Positions 45,161-53,959 of a stretch of DNA of 64,000 nt are shown piece by piece. This DNA comes from Deinococcus ficus (GTDB lineage: Bacteria; Deinococcota; Deinococci; Deinococcales; Deinococcaceae), in NCBI RefSeq assembly GCF_003444775.1, contig NZ_CP021081.1:1476001-1540000 (forward strand), in the 5' to 3' direction. The position numbers and the translations under genes were made by a program. Within the stretch, counting starts at the first letter, position 1. Each line of letters starts with the position of its first letter. Under the pieces are notes generated by a model. That model did no database searches. It had not been told where the DNA came from and was given only the letters and a program-made list of their open reading frames with translations.

Positions 45161-46306
45161 TTGTCGCGCCTCGCCCGGTACGTCACCGCTGAACTGATCC
45201 CGCCGCTGCTGGCGGGCACGCTGCTGTTCACCGCGATTCTCAGCTTCGGGTACTTCTTCGTGTCCAGCCAGTGGCTCTCGGGCGTGCCGGTGGGCCTGAT
45301 CGCCCGCTGGATCGCCTACCAGCTGCCCGACACGCTGGTGAAGGTCTTCCCGATGGCGGTCGTGCTGATGACCGTGGTGGCGTTCGGGCGCATGAGCACC
45401 GAACGCGAACTGATCGCGGTGCAGTCCGGCGGCGTGAGCCTGGGCCGCGCGGCAAGACCCGTGGCGGTGGTGGCCGCGCTGGTCACCGCCCTGGCCCTGT
45501 GGCTGAGCCTGTGGGTGGCCCCGAAAGCGAACGTGGAAACCCGCGGCCTGTACTGGGACGCCCTGACCGGCGCGGGCCTGTCGCAGCTGGCCGGGAAGAC
45601 CGTGGACCTGGGCGGGAACCTGACCCTGGCGATGAAGGGCTACGACCCGAAAACCCGGCAGATGCAGGGCGTGCGGGTGGAGAAGTGGACGCCGGACAAC
45701 CACCGCCGGGGCACGATCATCCTGGCGGACAGCGGCACCTTCGAGGCGAGCCGCCTCACCCTGAAAGGCTACGGTGTGTACACCGTGAACTACGGCGCAG
45801 TGCCGGCCCTGGCGCGCGTGCCCGACACGGACCCGCTGGCGCTGCGCGCGGCCCTGAACGAGGTGTTCACCAGCGTGGTCGTGCCCGCACAGGCCAGCGA
45901 CACCCTGAACGTGGACACCGGCCTGTCGCGCAAGGAGACCCTGGCAAAGTACGCCGACGCGATCGGCGCGGACGCCGAGGGCTGGCCGCAGCTCATCACC
46001 AAACTCACCGCGCCGGGCGTCCCGGCGGCCGAGCGGCAGGAGGCGCGCGTGAACCTGAACCGCAAGCTGGCCCTGCCGTTCGCGAACCTCGTGCTGGCCC
46101 TCGCGGCCCTGCCGTTCGCCCTGCGGTTCGGCCGGACGCTGGGCGTGAGCCTGGGCATCGCCCTGCTGATCGCGGTGGCGTACTACCTGCTGTTCTTCGT
46201 GGGCCTCACGCTGGCCTCGCAGCTGCCCGGCCTGCCGGAACTGGGCGTGTGGCTGGCGAACCTCGTGTTCGCGGTGTCGGGCCTGTGGCTGCTGAGGCGC
46301 ACGTGA
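45161..46306 (+). CDS. LptF/LptG-family permease (YjgP/YjgQ)
   Basis: The 381-residue permease has six membrane helices (three N-terminal, three C-terminal) flanking a beta-jellyroll-like domain of about 180 residues (about 110-290). VTAELIPPLLAGTLLFTAIL and MAVVLMTVVAFGRMSTERELIAVQSGG are the family signature. In Gram-negative bacteria LptF/G extract lipopolysaccharide; Deinococcus has no LPS, so another envelope lipid or glycan is a better guess. The start is the TTG at 45161, since no ATG or GTG gives the conserved N-terminus. It overlaps the next gene by four bases. Confidence 0.87.
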   Translation: MSRLARYVTAELIPPLLAGTLLFTAILSFGYFFVSSQWLSGVPVGLIARWIAYQLPDTLVKVFPMAVVLMTVVAFGRMSTERELIAVQSGGVSLGRAARPVAVVAALVTALALWLSLWVAPKANVETRGLYWDALTGAGLSQLAGKTVDLGGNLTLAMKGYDPKTRQMQGVRVEKWTPDNHRRGTIILADSGTFEASRLTLKGYGVYTVNYGAVPALARVPDTDPLALRAALNEVFTSVVVPAQASDTLNVDTGLSRKETLAKYADAIGADAEGWPQLITKLTAPGVPAAERQEARVNLNRKLALPFANLVLALAALPFALRFGRTLGVSLGIALLIAVAYYLLFFVGLTLASQLPGLPELGVWLANLVFAVSGLWLLRRT

Positions 46307-47466
46307 CCGAGGTCGCCAGCCCCGAGCACGAGGAACACGATCACGCCGCGGCGGTCGCGCTGCGCACCCTGTTCGTGTCCGCGTCCATCGGCTCCGGGCA
46401 CCATCAGGCGCAGCTGGCCGTGCAGCACGCCCTGGAAGGCCGCGGCGTGTGCCTCCAGGCGCGGGAAGGGGACGCGGTCGCGTACCTGAAACCCAGCGAG
46501 CGGTGGTGGACGGTGGACCTGTACGCCTTCGAGCTGCGGTACGCGCCGTGGCTGTACGCGTGGTTCTACCGCCGCACCGACCATGACCGGCCGTTCAGCC
46601 TGATCGGCTGGCTGTGCAGCTGGGTGGGCCGCGCCGGCCTGGAGCGCGACATCGCCGCGGCCGGGCCGGACCTGGTGGTGTCGAGCTACTGGTCGTCGGT
46701 GCCGCTGGCCGACACGGTCCGGCGCCGGCGCGGGCGGCCGTTCGTGAACGCGCTGATCGTCACGGACTACCGCGCGCACCGGCACTGGATTCGCCCGGAG
46801 GCGGAGGTGATCATGGTCGCCACCGAGGAAACAGCCGCGCAGATGGTCGCGCGCGGCGCCGACCCTGAGCGCGTGGTGGTCACCGGCATTCCCATCTCGC
46901 CGCGGTTCCGGGCGCTGATCGGCGCGGACCGCGCGGAGCTGCGCGCGCGGCACGGCCTGCGGGCCGACCAGCCGGTGCTGCTCATCTCCGGCGGCGGCAC
47001 CGGCGTGTACCGCGCCCTGAACGAACTGCTGGACGCCCTGGGCAACCTGGGCCGGCCGGTGCAGGTGCTGCTGCCCGCCACGCCGCAGGACACTGGCGTG
47101 GAGGTGCGGGGCGGCGCCACCATTCACCACCTGGGCTACACCACCGCCTTCCCGGAGCTGATGGCCGCGTCGGACCTGGTGGTCGGGAAGGCCGGGGGCC
47201 TCACGGTGGCGGAGGCGACCGCGCTGGGCGTGCCCATGGTGGTGTACGGCCCGATTCCCGGGCAGGAGGAGCACAACGCGGACTTCCTGGAACGGCACGG
47301 CGCGGCCGTGTGGGTGCGGCGCCGCGGGGACCTGCGCGCCGGGGTGCTGAGGGCCCTGGACCCGGACGAGCACGCCCGCCTGAGCGCGAGTGCCCGCGCG
47401 GTGGGCGTGCCGGACGCGGCCGAGCGGGTGGCGACGGCCCTGCTGGCCCGCATGGACCGGGCGTGA
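46303..47466 (+). CDS. MGDG-synthase/UgtP-type glycolipid glycosyltransferase
   Basis: A GT28-family transferase of 387 residues adding sugar to diacylglycerol or a related lipid. The N-terminal domain begins with LFVSASIGSGHHQAQLAVQHAL, the MGDG-synthase family start. The C-terminal half has LISGGGTGVYRALNELL and the nucleotide-sugar-binding GKAGGLTVAEATALGVPMV ... PGQEEHNADFL. Deinococcus membranes are rich in glycolipids and glycosylated phospholipids, so it fits that synthesis. GTG at 46303 in a GTGA overlap with the permease gene; its own end overlaps the deacetylase gene. Confidence 0.88.
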   Translation: MTEVASPEHEEHDHAAAVALRTLFVSASIGSGHHQAQLAVQHALEGRGVCLQAREGDAVAYLKPSERWWTVDLYAFELRYAPWLYAWFYRRTDHDRPFSLIGWLCSWVGRAGLERDIAAAGPDLVVSSYWSSVPLADTVRRRRGRPFVNALIVTDYRAHRHWIRPEAEVIMVATEETAAQMVARGADPERVVVTGIPISPRFRALIGADRAELRARHGLRADQPVLLISGGGTGVYRALNELLDALGNLGRPVQVLLPATPQDTGVEVRGGATIHHLGYTTAFPELMAASDLVVGKAGGLTVAEATALGVPMVVYGPIPGQEEHNADFLERHGAAVWVRRRGDLRAGVLRALDPDEHARLSASARAVGVPDAAERVATALLARMDRA

Positions 47467-48686
47467 CGGGCCCCGCGCGCCGGTGGCTGGGCGCCCTGGC
47501 GCTGGGCGTGCTGGGCACGGTGCTCGTGCCGGCAGCGCTGGTGCAGGGCCTGAACCTGGGTCTGATCCGCGAGGGCCGCCGCGCGAAACGCGAGGTGGCC
47601 CTCACCTTCGACGACGGCCCGGACCCGGAGACGACCCCGCAGGTGCTGGACGCCCTGAAGGCGGCGGGCGGCCGGGCGACCTTCTTCCTGCTGGCCGACC
47701 GGGCCGAGGCTCACCCGGCCCTCGTGGGGCGGATGCGGGCAGAGGGGCACGAGATCGGCGCGCACGCGGTGCGGCACGTCCACGGCTGGCGGCGCGCCCC
47801 GCTGGACGCGCTGCGGGACCCGGGCGAGGCGGCCGGCCGGATCGCGGCGGTGGCCGGAGTTCCCGTGCGGCTGCACCGGCCTCCGCACGGGGCGTACACG
47901 CTGTTCACGGTGTGGGGCCAGCGCCGGGCGGGCCTGCAGGGTGTGCACTGGAGCCTGGAAGGCCAGGACTGGCAGGCGGGCCGGACGCCGGCCCAGGTGC
48001 GGGCGCGGCTGGAGCGGCGGATCGTGCCGGGCGCCGTGGTGGTGCTGCATGACGCCGGGCCCGGAGGGCGCACCACGGCCGCGCTGCTCACGGAGCTGCT
48101 GGCACACCTGAAGGCTCGCGGGTACACGGTGAACCCCGTGAGCGACCTGGACGGCGCCACGCCGGTGGGCCGCGCCGCGCTGAAACGCCGGATGATCCTG
48201 GCGCTGGACGCCGCGTACGACCGCGTGGAGCACGTGCGCATGGTGGGAGACCGCGCGGACAACCTGTTCCGCGTGAACCGCGTGGCCTTCCCGCACGCGG
48301 GCCTGGCCTGGCCGGACGGCACGCCGATTCCGGCGGGCACGCCCGCGCTGGAGTTTCACGTGAACAACCCTCAGCTCGTGGACCTGGGACCGCGCGCGGC
48401 GGTGCGGGCCGCGCCGGCGGACTTCCAGGAGCTGGCGCGGGAACTGCTGGACCGCCCGGAGTACCGGGAGGCGCAGCTGGTCTTCTGCGTGAGTTCGCTC
48501 GGGCCGCTGCTCTCGCTGGTGGGCTTCACGAACGTGCCTCTGCCGCCGGGCACAGGCCGGCGGCTGCGGGGGTGGGCGAACGTGCTGCGCCGCGCGTACG
48601 GCAGCGCCCCGGACGCGCCGGCGCCGGTGCTGAGCGTCCTGTCGCGGGAGGCCTTCCTGCGGCGGTACGGGCCACGCGCGGGGTAG
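47463..48686 (+). CDS. Polysaccharide deacetylase (NodB domain) with extra C-terminal domain
   Basis: The 407-residue protein has an N-terminal membrane anchor or signal (about 8-28). A NodB deacetylase domain at about 40-240 shows LTFDDGPDPETTPQ (Asp-Asp), EIGAHAVRHVHGW (metal His pair), RPPHGAYTLF, and VVLHDAGPGGRTT. An unrecognised C-terminal domain of about 150 residues follows (EHVRMVGDRADNLFRVNRV through RAYGSAPDAPAP). The target is likely an N-acetylated glycan or glycolipid; the overlap with the glycosyltransferase suggests it edits that lipid or another surface sugar. GTG start in the overlap. Confidence 0.87.
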   Translation: MTGPARRWLGALALGVLGTVLVPAALVQGLNLGLIREGRRAKREVALTFDDGPDPETTPQVLDALKAAGGRATFFLLADRAEAHPALVGRMRAEGHEIGAHAVRHVHGWRRAPLDALRDPGEAAGRIAAVAGVPVRLHRPPHGAYTLFTVWGQRRAGLQGVHWSLEGQDWQAGRTPAQVRARLERRIVPGAVVVLHDAGPGGRTTAALLTELLAHLKARGYTVNPVSDLDGATPVGRAALKRRMILALDAAYDRVEHVRMVGDRADNLFRVNRVAFPHAGLAWPDGTPIPAGTPALEFHVNNPQLVDLGPRAAVRAAPADFQELARELLDRPEYREAQLVFCVSSLGPLLSLVGFTNVPLPPGTGRRLRGWANVLRRAYGSAPDAPAPVLSVLSREAFLRRYGPRAG

Positions 48687-48689
48687 GCT
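48684..48689 (+). promoter_or_regulatory. -10 box of the methyltransferase gene, overlapping the preceding stop codon
   Basis: TAGGCT begins with the TAG stop of the deacetylase gene and ends seven bases before the GTG at 48697. Confidence 0.5.
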
Positions 48690-48696
48690 GGGGCGC

Positions 48697-49434
48697 GTGG
48701 ATTACGACGAGTTCGCCGAGCTGTACGACGACCAGTACGACGTGTACCGTGACGACCTGCACTTCTACGGCAAGGTGACCGAGCGCCAGGGCCGGGTGCT
48801 GGAGGTCGGGGCGGGCACCGGGCGGGTCACGGCGTTCCTGGCGCGGCGGGGCGTGGACGTGGTGGGCCTGGAGCCCAGCGCCCGGATGATCGAGCGCGGG
48901 CAGGCTCGCGCGGCGCGGGAGGGCCTGAACCTGACCTTTGTACAGGGGGACGTGAAGACCGCGCAGCTGCACGAGCGTTTCGGCATGGTGATCGCGCCCT
49001 TCAACTCGCTGATGCACCTGTACACGCCGAACGAGCAGCTGCAGGCGCTGGAGAACCTGCGGGCGCACCTGCAGCCGGGCGGGCGGTTCGTGTTCGACCT
49101 GTACGTGCCCCGGTTTGGGAAGATGAACACGGTGCGGCACGAGGGCGAGACCTTTCACGCGCCGGACGGCGGCCGCACGGACGTCTTCCTGGTGCAGCGG
49201 CACGACCGGGTGCGGCAGCACATCACCACCGAGTACCACGTGGACACCACCCACCCGGACGGCGCGCTCACCCGGCGGCACTTCACACTGACGCAGCGGT
49301 ACTACACGCGCTTCGAGGTGGAGTGGCTGCTGCGCTTCGCAGGATTCGAGTCGCCGCGGGTGACCGGCAGCTTCCAGGGCGGGCCGCTCCAGAAGGGCAG
49401 CGACGTGATGGTGTTCGACACCCGAGCGCTGTAA
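48697..49434 (+). CDS. Class I SAM-dependent methyltransferase
   Basis: The 245-residue Rossmann methyltransferase has motif I VLEVGAGTGRVTAFLARRG, the acidic loop VVGLEPSARMIERG, motif for adenine binding FVQGDVKTAQL, and APFNSLMHLYTPNEQLQALENLRAHLQPGGRFVFDLYVP. The pattern (YDEFAELYDDQYDVY start) is that of small-molecule methyltransferases near UbiE/Methyltransf_25; the substrate is unknown. It has its own leaderless-type promoter inside the end of the upstream gene. Confidence 0.88.
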   Translation: MDYDEFAELYDDQYDVYRDDLHFYGKVTERQGRVLEVGAGTGRVTAFLARRGVDVVGLEPSARMIERGQARAAREGLNLTFVQGDVKTAQLHERFGMVIAPFNSLMHLYTPNEQLQALENLRAHLQPGGRFVFDLYVPRFGKMNTVRHEGETFHAPDGGRTDVFLVQRHDRVRQHITTEYHVDTTHPDGALTRRHFTLTQRYYTRFEVEWLLRFAGFESPRVTGSFQGGPLQKGSDVMVFDTRAL

Positions 49435-49443
49435 GCACGGGCG

Positions 49444-49473
49444 GGCCGCCTTCCCACACCGGGAAAGGCGGCC
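49444..49473. terminator. Hairpin between convergent methyltransferase and PfkB genes
   Basis: GGCCGCCTTCCC and GGGAAAGGCGGCC pair with one bulged base around a 5-base loop. No long T-tract. Confidence 0.5.
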
Positions 49474-49493
49474 TGATTGCGTGAAGTCCGGGG

Positions 49494-50426
49494 TTACTGG
49501 TCGAGGATCGCGGCTAGGTCCTTCTCGGTGATGGTGCGTTCCTGCGCGCCGAAGGTGGTCACCGACAGCGCCCCGGCGGCGTTGGCGGCGTGCGCGGCGT
49601 GCTTCAGGTCGCTGCCGGTCAGGATGGCGTGCGCGAACGCGGCGGCGAAGGTGTCGCCGGCGCCGGTGGTATCCACCACGCTCTCGTCGGGGCTGATGGC
49701 GTCCACGAGTTCAGTGTCGGTGGGCGTCCAGACGATGCTGCCCATCTTCCCAACCTTCACGATCACGTTCTGCGCGCCGGCCTGCCCGAGATGGTGCAGG
49801 GCGGCGCTGATGCTGTCCGTGCCGGTCAGGGCCTGCAGTTCCCGCTGGTTGAGCAGCAGGTACTCGGCGGGCAGGATGCTGTCCAGCAGACCGGTGCCGG
49901 CGCGGTTCACGGCGCCCGTGCCCAGGTCCACGAAGATCGGCACGCGTTTTTTCGCCTCGCGGGCGTACTTCATGGCGGCCAGGGCGTAGTCCCGCTGGGG
50001 GCTTTCGATCAGGCTGTAGGCGCTGACGATCAGGGCGTCGCTGCCCTCCACGTCCTTCTTCTTGAGTTTGGCGGGGTCGAGCTGGCGGTTGGCGGCGCCG
50101 TCGCCGATCATGGCGCGCTCGCCGCGTTCGGTCTGCATGACGGTGATGGTGCTGGTCAGCAGATCCGGGTCGCGCTGAATGGCGCTCTCGCTCACGCCGG
50201 ATTCCCGGACGTAGCTCAGGGCGTACTCGGCGAACGGGTCGGCGCCGACGCGGGCGGCCAGGGTGACGGTGTGGCCCAGCCGGGCCAGGGTGACGCTGAT
50301 GGTGCCGCCGGCGCCGCCGGGCTCCATGCTGGAGCGCTGGGGGCTGACCTCCTGACCGGGGCGGGGCAGCTGCTGAAGGTGGTAGAGGTGGTCGACGGTG
50401 ACGTCGCCGATGACATAGAACTTCAC
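49494..50426 (-). CDS. PfkB/ribokinase-family carbohydrate kinase
   Basis: The 310-residue kinase has an N-terminal FYVIGDVTVDHLYHL, the substrate motif EPGGAGGTISVTLARLG, and the C-terminal PfkB signature DTTGAGDTFAAAFAHAI with the catalytic Asp of GAGD. Substrate may be ribose, adenosine or another sugar; not decidable. GTG at 50426 with GGAGG nine bases upstream. rsmA lies 112 bases upstream on the same strand. Confidence 0.9.
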   Translation of the reverse strand: MKFYVIGDVTVDHLYHLQQLPRPGQEVSPQRSSMEPGGAGGTISVTLARLGHTVTLAARVGADPFAEYALSYVRESGVSESAIQRDPDLLTSTITVMQTERGERAMIGDGAANRQLDPAKLKKKDVEGSDALIVSAYSLIESPQRDYALAAMKYAREAKKRVPIFVDLGTGAVNRAGTGLLDSILPAEYLLLNQRELQALTGTDSISAALHHLGQAGAQNVIVKVGKMGSIVWTPTDTELVDAISPDESVVDTTGAGDTFAAAFAHAILTGSDLKHAAHAANAAGALSVTTFGAQERTITEKDLAAILDQ

Positions 50427-50538
50427 GTCTGGGTTCCTCCGGGCCCGCGCGGGGCGGCCCTGTGCGTCCGGCCTCTCCCGGCGGTGGTGCGGCCGGCGGC
50501 GGACGGGAAATGGTGGTGTGGACGGGTGAGACCCGGGG

Positions 50539-51408
50539 TTACCGTACCACGCCCAGTTCCAGGGCAACGTGACGCATCTGGTCCAGCGGCACGTCCTCCG
50601 CCCGGACATCTTGCCTGAGGCCCGCGGCATGCAGCGCGGCGTCGATGGCCTCGCCCGCGTGGCCGGCCATGCGGAGGTTGTTGCGCATGGTCTTGCGGCG
50701 GTGGTGCAGGGCGGCCTCCACGAACTTCAGGTAGGCCGCTTCCGGCGCGGGGCGGCTGCGGTCGAAGTCCAGGCGGATGACGCTGCTGGTCACGTCCGGA
50801 GCGGGCAGGAACGCACCCTTGGGCACGTCGCGGACGTGCTTCACGCGGCCGTGCAGGGCGGCCAGGGCGCTCAGGAAGCCGTAGGCGTCCTCGCCGGGCT
50901 GCGCGGCGAGGCGCTGCCCGACCTCCTTCTGCACCAGGACGGTGGCGGACAGGATGCCGGGGGCGTGCATGAAGCGGGAGAGCAGCACGCCCGTGATGTA
51001 GTATGGCAGGTTCGCGATCACGCGCGTGCCGTCCGGCAGGGACGCGTAGTCGAAGTCCAGCGCGTCACCCCAGACCACCTTCACGTCCGTGCCGGCCAGC
51101 GTCTCGGCCAGGACGGGCTTGAGCCGCTCGTCCTTTTCCATGGCGGTGACCTGCGCGCCCCGGCTGGCGATCTCGCGGGTGAGCACGCCCAGGCCCGGGC
51201 CGACCTCCAGCACCGGCACGCCCGGCGCCGCGCCGCCCGCCTCGGCGATGGCGCGCAGGATGTTCCCGTCGATCAGGAAGTTCTGGCCCAGGCTCTTGGT
51301 GGGCCGCAGGCCGTGACGGGTCAGGAGTTCCTTCACGCGGGCCGGGGAGTACAGCGGCGCGGCGGAACCGGGGTCCGGGGTGGGGTGGGTGGAGTCGGGC
51401 AGGGTCAA
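50539..51408 (-). CDS. rsmA: 16S rRNA dimethyladenosine transferase RsmA (KsgA)
   Basis: It dimethylates A1518 and A1519 of 16S rRNA late in 30S assembly. The 289-residue product has PTKSLGQNFLIDGNIL, the SAM motif VLEVGPGLGVLTREIA, catalytic NLPYYITGVLLSRF, and FLPAPDVTSSVIRL. The start is TTG at 51408 with GGAG upstream. Divergent from the TPR protein gene. Confidence 0.95.
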   Translation of the reverse strand: MTLPDSTHPTPDPGSAAPLYSPARVKELLTRHGLRPTKSLGQNFLIDGNILRAIAEAGGAAPGVPVLEVGPGLGVLTREIASRGAQVTAMEKDERLKPVLAETLAGTDVKVVWGDALDFDYASLPDGTRVIANLPYYITGVLLSRFMHAPGILSATVLVQKEVGQRLAAQPGEDAYGFLSALAALHGRVKHVRDVPKGAFLPAPDVTSSVIRLDFDRSRPAPEAAYLKFVEAALHHRRKTMRNNLRMAGHAGEAIDAALHAAGLRQDVRAEDVPLDQMRHVALELGVVR

Positions 51409-51490
51409 GGGAGCTCCGGGGCAGGGGGGCGCGGCGGGTTCGGGGCGGGGTCGGAGGGCGCGACGGGGCGCGGCGTTCCGGGCGCGTCAG

Positions 51491-51496
51491 TATACT
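51491..51496 (+). promoter_or_regulatory. -10 box of the TPR gene
   Basis: TATACT, seven bases before the ATG at 51504 (leaderless type). Confidence 0.65.
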
Positions 51497-51503
51497 CTCC
51501 GGC

Positions 51504-52364
51504 ATGACTGATTCCCTCACCCCGGCCCCGCCGACGCCGGGGGAATCGCCCGCCGGAGAGCCGGCGCGGCCCCTCCTGACCGAACTGATCCAGGCCCGCG
51601 AGTGGCGCCGGGCGCTGGCCGTAACGCGCGTGAGCGGTATGCACCCGCTGGTGCAGGACGTGTTCGAGCAGCTGCAACTCATGCAAGACGGCGTGCGGTC
51701 CCGCCGGTACCTGCTGTCCCGCAAGGCCCTCGCTGCGTACGAGGAGAGCCTGGACGCGATTGCCGGCACGGACGCGCCCCTCTCCACGGAGGAACTGGAG
51801 GCGCTGTCCACCCTGCGCCTGGACTGGCGGCCGGACGGCGTGCGGGAGGCGCTGGGCAGCCTGGACGCCGCGCAGAAGGCGTGGTCGCTGGAGTCGCTGG
51901 CGCTGGCCCTGGCACACCCGCTCACGCGGGCGGAGGCGCTGAACATCCAGGGCGTGCAGGCCGTGCGCGAGCACCGTGAGGCGGACGGGCAGGCCCTGTT
52001 CGAGGAGGCGCTGGTCGCCGACCCCGGGCACTACCGCGCGGTGTCGAACCTGGGCAACATCGAGATGGAGGCCGGCCGGTACGCGGAGGCCGAGGCGCTG
52101 TACCGCAAGGTGATCGCCCTGAACCCGGAATTCGACACCGGGCACCACAACCTGGGGGTGGCGCTGCGCCGCCAGGGGCAGGTGCGGGCGGGTGTGAAGT
52201 CCATCCGCCGGGCGCAGCAGCTGGGCATGCGTCAGGCCCGCGCCGACAGCCGCCTGGAGGTGGAGGAGCAGCTGCGGCAGAACCCGCGCCTGCGCCTGAT
52301 CCGCTGGGCGCTGCTGATCGGGGTGGTGCTGGTGTTCGCGCTGACGATGCTGCTGGGCCGCTGA
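51504..52364 (+). CDS. TPR-repeat protein with C-terminal membrane anchor
   Basis: The 286-residue protein has at least three tetratricopeptide-like repeats between about 145 and 250, for example GHYRAVSNLGNIEMEAGRYAEAEALYRKVIALNP and FDTGHHNLGVALRRQG. One hydrophobic helix at the very end (about 266-284, WALLIGVVLVFALTML) suggests a tail-anchored protein with its bulk in the cytoplasm. TPRs mediate protein contacts; partner unknown. One base separates it from nnrDE. Confidence 0.85.
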   Translation: MTDSLTPAPPTPGESPAGEPARPLLTELIQAREWRRALAVTRVSGMHPLVQDVFEQLQLMQDGVRSRRYLLSRKALAAYEESLDAIAGTDAPLSTEELEALSTLRLDWRPDGVREALGSLDAAQKAWSLESLALALAHPLTRAEALNIQGVQAVREHREADGQALFEEALVADPGHYRAVSNLGNIEMEAGRYAEAEALYRKVIALNPEFDTGHHNLGVALRRQGQVRAGVKSIRRAQQLGMRQARADSRLEVEEQLRQNPRLRLIRWALLIGVVLVFALTMLLGR

Positions 52365-52365
52365 G

Positions 52366-53883
52366 ATGCCCGCCGACCTGCCGGCCCTGGACACCCTGCT
52401 GCTGAGGTCCGGCTCGGAGGCGGTGCTGCTCCCGGACGGCGCGGGGCGCGTGGACGCCCGACTGGACCGCGCGGGCCTGCTGGACCTGACCATGGAGGAG
52501 GCCGGGCGGGCGGTGGCCACTGCGGCGCAGCGGCTCGCGCCGTCCGGACGGGTGGTGCTGCTGGCAGGTGGTGGCGCGAACGGCGGGGATGCCCTGGTGG
52601 CCGCGCGGCACCTGAGCGTGGCCGGACGGGACGTGCAGGTGCTGGCCGCGCCGGCCACGCACCCACTCACGCGGCTGAACCGCCGGCGGCTGAAGGCGGT
52701 GGGCGTGAGCCCGCAGGTTCTTTCCCCGGCGCGCCTGCGGGCGGGGGCGCGGGGCGCGGCCCTGCTGGTGGACGGGCTGCTCGGCACCGGGTTTCGCGCG
52801 CCGCTGCGGCCGTCCATGGAGGCGCTGATCGCCGAGGTGAATGCCGCCCGGGCGCAGGGGGCACCGGTGCTCGCCATCGACGTGCCCAGTGGCCTGGAGG
52901 CCGGGCCGGCCCGCGCGGCGGGCCCGGCGGTGCAGGCGGACGCGACCGTCACGCTGATGGGCTGGAAGCCCGCGCTGCTGTTCGGTGAGGCGGCCACGCG
53001 GGCCGGAGCGGTGGACCTGACCCCCCTCAGCGTGCCGCGCGCCTGGGTGGCGCCGGAAGCCGTGGCGGCCCGCCTGCCGGACGCCCTGATCGGGTTCTGG
53101 CTGCCGGAACGCCCCGCGGACGCCCACAAGGGCACCGCCGGACGGGTCTGGGTGCTGGGTGGCCATCCGGGTACGGCCGGCGCACCGGTGCTGGCGGGCG
53201 TAGGGGCCCTGCGGACCGGCGCGGGGCTGGTCACGCTGCACTCGCTGGCCGAGCTGCCGCTGCTGCACCCGGAGCTGATGGTCCGCCGGCACCCTTCCTG
53301 GCCGGAGGCCCTGCCGGCTCTGGCTGCCTCGGGCCTGCCGGACGCGCTGGCAGTGGGCATGGGGCTGGGGCCGGAGGCAGCCGAGGTCGCGCGGGCGGTG
53401 CTGGCCTGGAAGGTCCCCACGGTGCTGGATGCCGACGCCCTGCAACCGGACCTGGCGGGGGCCGGGCACGACCGGTGCGTGTGGACCCCCCACCCCGGGG
53501 AGGCGGCGCGCCTGCTGGACGTGCCGACCGCTCAGGTTACGGGTGATCCTCTGGTCTCGGCGCGGGCGTTGCAGGCGCAGATGGGGGGCGTGGTGGTGCT
53601 CAAGGGCGGTCCGAGCGTCGTCGCGTGGTCGGGCGGGCTGGTCGTGGCGCGCGGCGGGCACCCGGGCATGGCGACGGCCGGCATGGGGGACACGCTGGCG
53701 GGGGTGATCGCGGCCCTGCTGGGTCAGGGCCTGGACGCCGCGCGCGCGGCCCTCTGCGCGGTCCGGCTGCACGCCCGCGCCGGAGAGCGCGCCGCGGCCA
53801 GGCACCATTACGGCCTCGTGGCGGGGGACGTCGCGGAGGAGCTCGGGGGGGCGTGGCTGGACCTGCGGGCAACCGGAAGGTAG
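52366..53883 (+). CDS. nnr: Bifunctional NAD(P)H-hydrate epimerase / ADP-dependent dehydratase (NnrDE)
   Basis: A metabolite-repair enzyme restoring NAD(P)H from its hydrate. The 505-residue product has the YjeF_N epimerase domain (about 1-215; MEEAGRAVA, VVLLAGGGANGGDALVAARHL, DGLLGTGFRAPL, AIDVPSGLEAG). The ribokinase-like dehydratase domain (about 225-500) shows KGTAGRVWVLGG, PTVLDADALQPDL, WTPHPGEAARLL, VVLKGGPSVV and the catalytic GMGDTLAGVIAALL. Deinococcus shows the usual fused form. It probably shares a transcript with the TPR gene. Confidence 0.93.
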   Translation: MPADLPALDTLLLRSGSEAVLLPDGAGRVDARLDRAGLLDLTMEEAGRAVATAAQRLAPSGRVVLLAGGGANGGDALVAARHLSVAGRDVQVLAAPATHPLTRLNRRRLKAVGVSPQVLSPARLRAGARGAALLVDGLLGTGFRAPLRPSMEALIAEVNAARAQGAPVLAIDVPSGLEAGPARAAGPAVQADATVTLMGWKPALLFGEAATRAGAVDLTPLSVPRAWVAPEAVAARLPDALIGFWLPERPADAHKGTAGRVWVLGGHPGTAGAPVLAGVGALRTGAGLVTLHSLAELPLLHPELMVRRHPSWPEALPALAASGLPDALAVGMGLGPEAAEVARAVLAWKVPTVLDADALQPDLAGAGHDRCVWTPHPGEAARLLDVPTAQVTGDPLVSARALQAQMGGVVVLKGGPSVVAWSGGLVVARGGHPGMATAGMGDTLAGVIAALLGQGLDAARAALCAVRLHARAGERAAARHHYGLVAGDVAEELGGAWLDLRATGR

Positions 53884-53959
53884 GCCGGGGCACGGCCCGC
53901 CGGGCGCTGTCCCGGGGCGCTGTGGCCGCGCTGGGTGCGGCGTGTTAGGCTGGCGGGAC

